A stretch of 64,000 bases of DNA, taken from Cryphonectria parasitica EP155. Its lineage: Eukaryota > Ascomycota > Sordariomycetes > Diaporthales > Cryphonectriaceae. The stretch is from NCBI RefSeq assembly GCF_011745365.1, contig NW_024468916.1, positions 248,001 through 312,000 on the forward strand. Direction: 5' to 3'. Both the position numbers and the translations under genes were made by a program. Every line of letters starts with the position of its first letter. The stretch's first letter is position 1. Below are positions 32,402 to 43,502 of this stretch, piece after piece. The notes under the pieces are model-generated. The model ran no database searches. It saw only the letters and a program-made list of their open reading frames with translations, and was not told the origin of the DNA.

Positions 32402-33575
32402 TCAGTCGCAGGATGCAGTCGAGCTGCCCGAGGAGTGGTGCCCAGATCGGCCTCTGCGCCCATGGTGGTGGTGGTGGGAGGGTGTCGAGGCGTGGCGGCT
32501 GCTCTTTCTGTGCTTGCGGTTCGATTCGTCCGCCGGCAGACCCTGGACGATGCCGTTGCGGGCCAGCATGCCACCATTGACGCTGAAGTTCCTGCACACC
32601 ATGAAGGCGCGCATGGCGGCGTTCTCACGCGCCAGCTTATCAGTCTGGTAGGCCAAATCGGTCTGGTACTCGCGGCCGTTGACCAGAACTAGGCAGGTGT
32701 AGCCGGAGGGCTCTCGGTAGCATTCGTATGTCGGCTCGGTCCATCCACGTCGCTGACAGAGACCTGCGAACACCTGCATTAGCCATGTGTCTTTCCCTTT
32801 GGATATGCACGTATGTATGTATGAGGTGAAGTTTGTCGCCCTGCTTGGTGCCCAATCTCACGTGCCCCTGACTGGCGCCCAACTGTCACACTGCCACACA
32901 CACTCTCTCGCGTATTTTCTTTCTTCTTTCTCTCTCTTCCCTTGTCCCTTTCTCCCCTGGCCCCTTGCCGTTTGTGCCTTTCACACACGTCATGCCGCCT
33001 CTTTGCCATGCTTTCCACCGGCCCGAGGCATGTCCAGCTAACATGCTGGGGCGCATGCCAGGGCGGACGGGTGATGATGCGAGGAAGAGCTGCATGACAG
33101 CCCAATCATGCACAACATTCCAGCCCTACACCGTGCAGCGCCCCGTAGATGATGAGATGCGGCTGCAAATATACCCAATGGCCACTCTTTGCTGCGCTCA
33201 GATCGAGAGATGAACAGGCCCAGGGTGCCATCCAGCCCCCTCCACAACCCTGTGGGGAGCAACAGGAGCTGGAAGTGGAAGCAGAAACAAAGACGTGGCA
33301 CACACGCATCCGCACGTGTATTAAGGCAGGGGTCCTTCTTTTCCATCTTGGATGGATGGATGTCTCATAACATTTCCCCACGACTTCTTATCCGCACCTC
33401 CACTAAGACAACGCCCAGGAAAGAAAGTCTTCGTAATAGATGCTTCCTTTCTTTTGAAAAAACGAAAGTGCCCATTGGGTAATAGAATTAGGCCGATTGG
33501 ATCCCAGATGTTCAACTTACTATCAAGGTATTGCATGTAGAATCCGTCGGTATATTTGTGGGCTTGGGCCGCCAT
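32402..33575 (-). CDS. small double-stranded-RNA-binding-motif-like protein
   Basis: Two exons (33575-33521 and 32763-32402) join with matching phase 1 to a 138-residue protein. The N-terminal two thirds reads like one dsRBM fold: YMQYLDSLCQRRGWTEPTY (across the junction), then a beta stretch with GYTCLVLVNGREYQTDL, then the helix KLARENAAMRAFMVC. The rest is a basic His/Arg/Ser-rich tail. Small dsRBM-like proteins of this shape occur widely in filamentous ascomycetes, but I know of no assigned role. The predicted intron of 757 nt is long for a fungus. It has a GTAAGT donor and a GCTAAT branch-like site near the CGCAG acceptor; a missed small exon inside it cannot be excluded. The start is chosen at MAAQAHKY. 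Confidence 0.7.
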
Positions 33576-35370
33576 GGCTTGAGTGATACACAGCTGAAGA
33601 GCGATGTGTAGGTGTGTATGTCTTTCGATGACAACCGAGACGAAGTCCGCAAGCCGGCAGGCTAAAAGTGGAACACCAACAAAAAAAAGTAATAAACAAA
33701 GACGTCGTCCGGTGCTCCAGCGAGGTACTCGAGCTGTCAAAAGCTGACGGCGGCGACAGGAGAGTGGAAGTGAGAGTAAGATTGGGAGGGAGAGTGAAGG
33801 GACACGATGGGTCGTCCTGCAGGACCGATGGGGGGGAGAAGAGTTGATGCAGTCGAGCCCAACCTAAGAACAGCCCTGGGTAAATGGAAGGCTAAGCACG
33901 GCGACGTGTAGTAGATGGGGCAGCAATGCTGATGTCCAGGGATTGGGGAACTCCTTCTGATGGGTGACCTTGTTGTTTCTTTTCCTCGTTTTTCCTTTCC
34001 TGGAGAAAGAAGAGGAGCGGAACCTTGTTCTTGTTTGGGTTGTTCTCCTGAGGATATGAGAGAGGGGATTGGAAGACGAGACGAGGCGAGGCCAGACGAG
34101 ACGGGTTCTTGCTGTTACTACGAGGAACTTCCAAGGGCTTGGGGTGTGTGCAGGGAGAGGGACGAGCCAGCAACGGCGAGACATGTGTGCTTTATTGCAG
34201 AAAATGCCATCCGCGTGTGCGGGGCTCCTGTCTGGATACAAGACCCAATTCCATGTTCAGGAAGAGGAAATACCGGCGGGAGAGCAGCGTGTGCCGGGAT
34301 GGCATGGCCTTGGATGCGCGAAGGGGGAGGGGGGGGGGCAAATGGACGAGGGAGGCAAGGAGGCGGGAGGGTTTCGACAGAGCCAATGCAGGTCGAACTT
34401 GCGGCTCTCGAGAGTGTGACCCATCTTGATGCGCTGGCGTATGTCGTCGCCAGTTGATAGAAGACGCCGCGACTAGAAAGCTCCACCCTGGTACATGTGG
34501 GTGGCCATAAGAATGCAGGACAAGGAAGGGAATAGAAGGAAGAGAAACACCGAGGGTACATGGGACAGGACCCATACGGGTAGCGTGTACAAGATACAAA
34601 AGCCCATGCGAGGAGAAGAAGGGGGGGGGGGGAGACAACTAGGGGACCGTAGTATGTGTGTAGTAGTAACAATAGCAACAGGAGCAGCAGCAGCAGCACA
34701 GCAGCACAAGGAGAAGGAGGAGGACGAGGACAAAGTAGATCGGCCAAAGAGGATGATGAGAGATGAGGAGATTCGACCGTGATGACGGTTGCCGGCCTCG
34801 AGCTTGGCGATAACGGGAGCTTCCCTAAGCAAGCCCTTCTCCGCCTGTTCTGTCAATCTTACTGGTGTATAATATACGGTGTGTACGTATCTCTCTCTCT
34901 TCTTTCTCTGTGTATGTCTCATGTGCTGCTCGAGACAGGGAGAGCCAGGTCGGAAAACAGTGACCGCAACTCCTCCTCCTCCTCCTCCTCCACGATACGG
35001 ATCCGGGACCACGAACTGCGGCCGAGCGGGACCCTCTGGAAAGGGAAGGGGAATAATCGTATGAGGTATATCGACCGGCACGGACACCAGCTGCGGTACC
35101 AGCAATGAACATGCCGACATTTGCCTTCCCTGAGTGCTTCCCCGCCTGTTCGGTAAGTACTGTACGATGTACTCGACGGGCGCCATGTCTCCTCCTACCC
35201 ATGCTAGGTAACAAGCGCAGTGTAATGCATGCCGAGGAAAGGGGAGAAGAAAAAAGAGAGAGAGAATAGAGATAGGTGTGATGTGGCAAATAAACCCATG
35301 TTGCCTCAGCTGCAAGAGACAAGTAAATCGAGGAGGGGGTGAGGGAAGCGGGGAGGGGATTAAACAAAAA

Positions 35371-35648
35371 CTAAAAAAAAAAATAAAAAATAAAAAAAAA
35401 AAAATGGAAAGCGTTTCCCAAGTCGACCTCCCCAGTCAGATTAGGCGCCAAAGCGACAATCTGAGCTATAAGTAAATCTGTGGAAGGGATATGCCCGCTT
35501 CCAAAGGCGACCCCCCCTCTCCTTTGGTCCTACCCTCTCCCAATGGCTCCTCGATCGCGACATCTGGTGTTGAGAAAGGCGCGGCAAAAAAAAAAAAAGG
35601 GGGGGGGGGGGTTGGAAGGAGGAAAGAAAAAAAAAAAAAAAAAAAAAA
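35371..35648. repeat. cluster of A and G homopolymers
   Basis: Within 280 bp there are two A-rich runs (35371-35404), an A12-14 run running directly into a G12 run (about 35586-35610), and a further A run of about 20 (about 35629-35648). The flanks are ordinary sequence. Confidence 0.85.
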
Positions 35649-38600
35649 GGCCCCAGCCACAAGTCAATCTTTTGCAAGCTTGCTCTGTGCTTGAGCACAA
35701 TAATCTAGGATCCCAGAAACGGCGATACGCTGAACTGTGGGTGTTCTACTAATCTGGGATCATCATTGCAAAAACCCCCCCCAGTCTTGGGTCCAGGCAC
35801 GACACTGGGCGGCGTTCCGCTCTGAACATTGTTCTCTCTCTCTCTATCTCACTCACTCTCAAAAACTCGGGACACCCGGGGGCGTACCCAAGTTTGATAT
35901 TCCAACCCCGTCAGCTGGCTTATTATTGCATCTGCAGCCAGCAATATGCTACTCGATCGAGTATGGCGTAATGTCGGCCATAAATTTCCCGCAGCTTTGT
36001 TCCAGAAGCAAGCTCCTGTTACCAACGGTGGGAAATATTGGACAGGGCCGGTGCCATTTTGGATGCATAGGTTTCCATGACTGGGATGACGCCATGTTCG
36101 GGTCGATTACTGTGAGCGGTTCACATTCTCTCATCACACGATGTGGTGGTGTTAAAAATCTTGGGGTTTGGCGGTGGGGCCCCAGATGTCATCCCAAGAG
36201 AGCCGTCAGAATATCTGTCACATGATATAAAAGGTAAGAAAGAAAGAGAAAGAAAAAAGACGGCGGGGTCGCTGATGAGCACGACTGTGTTCCATTGCGA
36301 AGCCATAGATGGGAACATAGTAGTATAAATCTTAGTACTGGTGACCGAGTGTGTGGGTGAACATCGATATCCGGCATGGACAAATCGACCCGCACCCCCT
36401 CCCCCCTACTCTCCTCTGAAGAATACCAGGAACCGAGATTTGTGGGACCGGATGGACACAGCAGCAAGGGCAGACTATCACAATTGGGTAAGATTGAGGA
36501 CACCAAGAGAGAAAGAAAAAAAAAGGTACAAAAAAAATTCAAGCCGGGCAGTGATGGCGACTTTTGTCCAGAAGCACGAAACCGCCAATATAATGCGTAT
36601 CTTCGGAGTGTTTGGGATCATACCCTCGGATGAGAGGACTCGGATCCCGCATAAAGGGCGCGATGGTGAGCCGGCGCTCGTCTCATGACGAGGAGTGCAT
36701 GTCCAGGCCAGGCTATTACTACTACACAAGTCTATACTGCAGTAGGGGCAACAGCTGGGTCGAGGCTAGCGGCGGCCACGTCGTGCGAGGGGAGGTAGGC
36801 CATGGTCTCTTTGGTGCTTGGATGACAAGATTCTCGACGTTGTAGAAATAACAGGGTGCAAATGACGGATTTCTACTCCGCAACACACACACACACGCAC
36901 AAAAGTTACTACTGTGGTACAGACAGGTGAGGACGTGGAGCTAAGCCTGCTAGAGCCGCCACAAACCCATAAGCAAGCTGGCTGAATGGCGGTATTTTTC
37001 TCTCTTCATTTTCTTGTTGTGTTTTTTGTCAATGGTTCTTTGGGTCCATCCGAGTCGGTGAGAGGCAAAACGAGAGCGACATGAGATGCATGGAGAGTGA
37101 CCGAAGACTAGCCAAACCCTTGTACAGGCGTGCAGGATGGGGGCCACTCTAACGCAGTCGAGAAGCCGGAGTTTGATGGGTGAGGAGTGGTTCTATGAGT
37201 GGAGGAGACACGGTTGTAGCAAGCAGAGCTTTTCCCAGTCCCGTACATGGTGGTAGTACACCACAAGGGATGCCCGTCCCGGTACCTCCTCGGTAAGGTT
37301 AGGATGGAATAATCAAGGGCCTTACCTATTCATGCACTGATGAGCTGGCAATGCGCCTTGGGAGATTAAAAATCTGACATCCTGACATCTTGTGCCGTCC
37401 AACACCCCGACACGCAAGTATTGTCGTCGTCCTCCTCACCCTCTTTTCTTGACGTCCCCACACACCTTGGCCTTGTCTTTTTCCTGGCACGTAGCCTTGT
37501 CAGGACCAGACAGCTGATATGATAAGACAAGAAAGAGCAGAAGCAGGAGAGAGAAGACCGAGACAGACCCAGAGAAAGAGAGACATTGATGAGGATATAC
37601 GAAGATGTATACATGATACCGTCAACAATGTGTGGGTGTGGTGTGGGTGTGTCCGTCCCTGAGCCTGGGGAGATCTGCCAAAAACAGAGGCACAGCAAGG
37701 CCCGGCAACAAGCAGGTTGGATGAATGCAACGGCCAAGGCCCTGGGGCTGGGCCGGGCTGGCTGTCAGGGGAGGCCCAGGACAAATGGGCAGATCGGACC
37801 CAGATCGACTTTCGAACCTGTGGAGCGCCAAATGGAATCGACGAACGAGACGCCGAGAGAGGAGGGGTCTTCAAGTGTACCATGTATGTACCGTATTCCA
37901 CACATGATGCAAGACAAGGGCCAAGCTTGTGTACGTACATCCACTACTGCAAACATACCTAAGTAGTAGTTTGGCAAGAGAGAGAGAGAGAGAGAGAGTA
38001 GAAAGCAATTGACATGCAGGGTTGTGCATTGGGACTCGACATGTGAGCCAATTGGCCGTGGAGGGATTCGGAGAATAAGGTATGCCACACACTGATGCTG
38101 CTGATGCTGCTGCTGATTATCATCATCATCATCATCATCCTTCTCGCTGATGATGTTTTGTTTGGCGCAAGGAATCCAGTAGAGGCCACGATCGATTGAC
38201 TTTAGCAGGAGAGAAGAGGGGGGGGTAAACGGGGGCCTGAGGTATGGGATGCTAGTGCTTGGTACAGTACATACATAGTACAAATACAGAGACTGAATAG
38301 ACTTGAAAGAATTCCTTGATGTTCTTGACCACGTTGGTTCGAGCGTAACGATATCTTGCCAGGGGTCACTATAATATTGGGTGGGGTAGCAGTGGGTGGT
38401 CGGTGGTTGGGGGAGGGGTTAACCTTTGGTAATTGAGTAATTGGGAAAGACGGATGGGGGAGGGGTGGTAGTATGGGAGGGGTGAGGAAGAGCCGGGGAG
38501 GGGGTGGGTAAGGGGGGCAAATGTCCATCCATGATGGAAAGAGAGATGTAGTGGACCCTGGATGCTACTACCACAGAAAAAGAAGAGTGAAAAGGGAAAG

Positions 38601-38821
38601 GACAAGGAGGGAAACCCCGCCATCAACATCACCAAACCAAGGAAGGTACCTATACAACCTGCTAAATCTTGACGCGGTCGATTACTTGTTTTAGCCTTCT
38701 TCCCTGTCACTACAGCTTCCCGAGGCGCGCGCCTCCGTCGCGTGGTTGTTCATGGTCCTTCCATGAGTCTTTTCGTAGGCGTAACGAGAATTGCTGCTAA
38801 CCTATCATTCGCGTAACTCAG

Positions 38822-38882
38822 GACTCGACTCAACTCAACTCGAGTCGACTCGGCTCGGCTCAGCTCAGCTCAGTTCAACTCA
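38822..38882. repeat. drifting pentanucleotide tract (CTCAA/CTCGA/CTCGG/CTCAG)
   Basis: About eleven consecutive 5-mers share the frame CTCxx, changing in steps from CTCAA to CTCGA, CTCGG, CTCAG and back to CTCAA. This looks like an old pentamer microsatellite that has partly mutated. Confidence 0.8.
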
Positions 38883-39462
38883 TATTGGGGAAACGTAAGA
38901 CGTGAGAGGCATGGGAGCGGTTGCAGGGAGAACACAACAACGGTATTACAAGGGGGGGAAAAGACACAAAAAACAAAGGGCCCAATTTGTGTGTGAGCAA
39001 TAAGAAACCCTAGTGTTGTTGCATTCCGCAATCCGTTACCGTGTGTTTCGTAGCTCTTTGCCACAAAATCAGTGACATCGAGGAGCTGGTGAAGAGGGCA
39101 AGGACGAGGACAAGCAAAGAGTCCTGTCCCTCTTTCCTTAGCTAGACACACGTACGCACACCCCCCCCCCCCTTCTTCACCTTCCCCCCAAAACCCAGCC
39201 CCTCTATTCCATTGCATACCATCCCACTTCCACCATCCATCCCACTTAGTGGTTACCTACCAGCTCGTCTTATCTGCAGCACATGCAACGCAATCCAAGT
39301 CCACGTCAAAAGACTTCACTCCAACGTAACGTCATACTGCGTCTTCTTCGTCGATGGGCAACATTTGGGTTGGAAGATTCTCCTGGGGGACGACGATGCA
39401 CAGGACTCCACCATCTCAAGCCATGCCAGCCTCTGTTGTCTCGAGAAAGACCTCGCCCATTG

Positions 39463-39531
39463 CCTTACACATACACGTACACGTACACAGACACAGACAC
39501 AGACACAGACACAGACACACACACACACACA
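39463..39531. repeat. compound CA-rich tract (GTACAC, CAGACA, CA)
   Basis: Units of CACGTACA, then about five ACAGAC hexamers, then CA dinucleotides follow one another. It is a compound microsatellite with no nearby supported gene. Confidence 0.85.
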
Positions 39532-41367
39532 TGAGGGAGAAAGAGTGGGAAAACGCTTTGGGAAGCCTCTGACAAAAATCCCGTGCGCGTTCGTGGCCTG
39601 GCCTGGCCTAGGCTAGGCTCTCGGTGCGGGTGGGAGTGGGAGTGGGAATGAGTGGCACCTTGTCTGCCACGAGGCGCTCGTCGAAGATCGAGGCATCCAT
39701 TACACAGCATGATGGGTCACCCGCTCCCACATTTCGTCTCAGATGCATCTGAGTCAAAACAGAACTGAGCAAAAGGGTGAATAAATAAAAAAATAAAAAA
39801 GAAGAAGAGATAAGGGGGAAAAGAACAGATGTGGGTCTATACTCGCTCTAGCTGCCAGGCCTCTTTGTCTGTCAGTTGTCACCCTCCTAGGAAATACCAC
39901 CCCTCCAACCCCCCCTTTTCTATTTATTATTTGATTTAACTTTTTTTTTGGCTTTCGTTTTTCTCAGGATTCCGGACGGCCCCTCCCTTCCTCGGGATGA
40001 GCCACTGGTGAATATCATCTGATATCTGACCGCATAGTACGTACATGAAAACTCATGGACACGTCAACAAGAGGCCCGTTATGGCGGCCTGGTGGGCATG
40101 CAATGTACGGTCAGAGGGCGTCATCTCACCAAACTTTCGGCCCTTGGACAGCAGACGCCACCTCGGGGGGATCCTCACCCTACAGTTGGTCCTTCTCTTT
40201 TCCTATTTCCCCTCATCATCATGGTGTCATGAGAAGTGGGTAGGCGGCGTTGCGCATCTGCAACAACCTCTTGGAGGGGATCTGCTGCCACGTATCGGTT
40301 AGCCAAAGAAAGATCGTTCAACATCACGCTGTGGTCGTCTTCCTACAGCCTTTTCCTGCCACCCGGAAACTTCGCGCATCTCTGGTGTCCGAGGATAGCG
40401 TGAGTGTGGCGTTCGTGTCCTTTCGCCCCCCCGTCCTCCCCCAGCACGACGAGCAGCAGATCTCGACGACACCGCCTGTGGTGATCCTGTTACTGTGTGG
40501 GTAGCGGTGCAGCAAGCCGACTTGCCAGCACGCAGGGCCGGTAAGTGACTACTACTGCACATAAATGCGGGCCTTGGTCTCATGTATCTCACGTCTGCCC
40601 ATACTGGTCGGGCGCAAGCCGACCTTCGGATACATGACTAGACCTCCCTGCCATCCCTCAACTGGTAAGTGAGCAGGCTGACGGAACCAATCTCACAGCT
40701 GGGAACAGACGTGTTGCTGCGTTGGCACATCTGTATGCCATTGCCAAGCGACGATCCTACATACACAAGCGTACACACAGACACACACACCAGAACCAGG
40801 AGCCTTTCCCTCTATGCCCGTCATCGTTGCATGCTCCCAATACTGTGCCCATTGGCCACCAACTAAGCCCTCCGTGTACTGTATCTTTCGGGAACGGGCC
40901 AGGCTACAGGCACTCACCTCCGTAGTAGGCTCGTCCTCCATGTGTGTCATGAAACCGATGTCGTTGCGCTTTCTCGCCACGTGACATCCGAAGTCGAGTC
41001 CCTGATATGCCGTGTCTCCTCAAGAAGAAAAAAGAGCGTCTGCCATGCAGACGAAACGTGGAATCTGGAACATTCCCAACCAGACCTTCACCATCCTATA
41101 CACACACACGTACACACGTACACACATGCACCATGCACCATGCACACACACACAAGAGATAGAGAGACCTCTGCCGTGCGAGCCTCCGTCAAAAAAATTA
41201 CGAAAAGCGAGACAGGCACAACCCAGCTCAGGCTGCGTCATGTCGTATATGTGATGGCAGGAATGTCTCAGATACCAACCCCCCCCCCCTCCTTACTCTG
41301 TCCCCCCTCCCCGGTCCCACCAAAGCAGTAAGGGCGGATGCGGCAGAAGGGGTGGGAAATGAGCGTT

Positions 41368-43502
41368 CTAGAACCCCTGCTTCGCGGCAAAATAGGCCTT
41401 GATGTCCGTCACGCAACTGATGGGGACTGCGTAGACCGGATGCAATGCCGCGATGCGGTCTTGCTCGTCAAAGACCTGCACTTCATCGAGATGCGGTGAT
41501 ACCGACCACGACGCAAGAGCGGCAGAAGCAGCAGCGGCCGTGGTGGCCTCGTCCATGGCCACATCGGTCTCATCCCCTGCAGTGGCAGCCGCGGCAGTTC
41601 CTGAGCCCACCTCAGCGGCCAGCTTCCACTTATGCTGTGCGGAACTCAGGCCCGATAGGACGTAACAAGAGTGGTACGCATCTGAAGGGCTGTGAACGAG
41701 CAAGCAAAGTTAAAAACGACAAACAGACGTCAGCGGGTCTCGGGACGGGACAAGACATCAAGGGGTAGAAAAGGACAACTCGCAAGGTTGGGAGGAAGGG
41801 GGAGAAAATTGCATTTAAAAAAAACAAAAAAACATACCGGTTGGGCTTGTCTCGTAGGCCACCGCGTCTGCCCAGATCTTGACAACAACACATGATATAG
41901 CGAATCAGGCCTTCCCGGCTGTACAGGCTCTCGTCGTATGGTGGTAGCAGCAGCTTCCCTTTGCGACCAGGCTGCGCTGATAGTGGTGATGCGGAGCCGC
42001 TGAGTGCGGCCTCGATCAGCGGCCAGCAGCCGCCGACCCAGTGGCTGTAACATCCATCCACAAGCTTGTTAGTGCGGCCAGAAAATCCGCCCTCGGGGGC
42101 ATACTGGCGCGAGGACAGCCAGGAGATCAGCCGTGGCACATTGAGATATCTGCACACCAACAAGACCAAGAAAAAATGAGGGACATCTCGTCAGCATGCG
42201 TTGCTTCTTGTCAACCTTTGACTGGCCAGCGGCAGGAGGGAGAGGGGCGCATGTGGCCGCCTGTTTGGGCTGCTTCCTGTACGCCCCCCCCCCTTTCTCC
42301 CCTTCCCCCCTCCCCCTCCTCACTTTGAATCTCTGTGACTCTACTCTCTGTGTGTTTCTCTTGCTTACCTCGGGAAGATACGATCAGGAGAATCCAGAAT
42401 GGCGAGACAGCCTAGTGCGCAGAACGCATATGCACCATGTGCTTCACCATCAGGGTGGGCCGATATCCCTCCCTCAAAGGTCTGGCCTGGGAGGTAGGTA
42501 GGCTGTTAGTTGGCGGTCATCTGGGGCCCGATGAAGAGGAGGGATGGGAAGGGGAGGGCCGGGGGTGCAGGTGTGTGAGAGGGTGTGATGGTGGAAGGGG
42601 GCGACTCGGGAGGGACTTCTGAGGTACTTACACCTCTGCACATAGTCGGCAAGCTTTGTATAGAGTGTGGGACGGTCGGGAGTCCATGCCGGTGACTCGG
42701 GGGTGAGGTCCAGCGGTAGGTTCAAAAGGGAAACGATAACCGCTGCGCAGTACGCGCCTCTTCGGTGGTGGGGTTTTATTAGCAAACGATACGATAACAT
42801 AAGGGCAGGATGGGATGGTGGCCGAGGGAGGTTTGTGCCGTTTGGTATGCGTGTGTGTACTGCATCGCTCGCTCGCTCACTCGTTCACGCAATCACTCAC
42901 CTCACGTCGACCTCTCCGCCTGTGGCCATCTGAAAGCCCCCACCCGGTTGCTTCAGGCTGCAGAGCCACTTCCACAAGGCTCGCCTGTCGACAACCTCGT
43001 AGGCATCTGCCCCGCCGACCAGGGCTAAGGAAAGCACGATTGCGTATGTTGTAGCCAGATGGGACAGTTGACCATTGCCACCTCCGAAGCCACCCGACTC
43101 GTTTTGCATGGATTGTGCCGTGCGCACCAGGCTCTCGCGGTAGGGGGAGACATCCTCGCCCAGTAGGCTGAGGGCGTTGAAGCACCAGTAGAGGAACCAG
43201 GGCCGGCTGGCGTCTGCAGCGACGAACGGAGCTGGTAGCTGGCCCAGCTGCTTGCGCAGAAACATGACGTGCCTTTTCCTCTGGATGTGAGGCAGGCCGT
43301 GTTCGTTGTACGGACCGCCATCAGGATTGTCGCCTGACAAATAAGGCAGGCACAGATTGACCGTCTCGTCCTGGGCCGTCGATGTAGCTGTCACAAGGTC
43401 ATCCTTCAGAGGAGGCCACGAAGTGAAGAGGTCAGATATCATGCTGGCGGCGGCGGCACCATTGTCGTCTCGATTGCTCGTTGCAGTCTGTGTAGTGGCC
43501 AT
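41368..43502 (-). CDS. RAM1: protein farnesyltransferase beta subunit
   Basis: This is the catalytic zinc-binding subunit that, with the alpha subunit, attaches farnesyl to CaaX proteins such as Ras and mating pheromone. Five exons (43502-42901, 42759-42632, 42486-42369, 42149-41838, 41689-41368) join with phases 2, 1, 2 and 2 to 493 residues. Hallmarks in order are RPWFLYWCFNALSLLGE, ESGGFGGGNGQLSHLATTYA, YEVVDRRALWKWLCSLKQPG, QTFEGGISAHP, AHGAYAFCALGCL, and EGGFSGRTNKLVDGCYSHW. By alignment with the mammalian enzyme the zinc ligands should be Asp314 and Cys316 (DGCYSHW) and His393 (YHSCYVLSGLS). All three are present, and the DGCYSHW context is typical of farnesyl- rather than geranylgeranyl-transferase. 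A Gly/Ala/Thr-rich insertion near residues 405-440 is a fungal extra. The start is MATTQTATS; an in-frame ATG also lies further upstream. Confidence 0.95.

Larger units (their letters stand above)
33576..41367. other. 7.8-kb gene-poor interval
   Basis: I can support no gene between the small dsRBM-like gene and the farnesyltransferase gene. The interval is rich in simple sequence: G run near 34621, long A runs with an adjacent G run at 35371-35648, GA run at 37979-37999, ATC run at 38119-38139, a drifting CTCAA/CTCGG pentamer tract at 38822-38882, C run near 39161, a CA/CAGACA tract at 39463-39531, and CA/GTACAC runs at 40773 and 41100-41153. The longest frames (for example minus 34473-35315 and plus 35737-36225) have no family features and are probably chance. 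Confidence 0.55.

Noticed and set aside
34473..35315. 280-codon minus-strand frame near 34.5-35.3 kb
   Set aside because: Contains translated homopolymers (Leu, Gly, Ser runs) and has no domain signature.
38332..38360. GGTTCGAG-type string resembling a tRNA B box
   Set aside because: The second half of the B box does not match and I could find no A box or acceptor-stem pairing at the right distance. A manual scan for other tRNA and 5S-like elements was also negative; a tRNA search program would be decisive.
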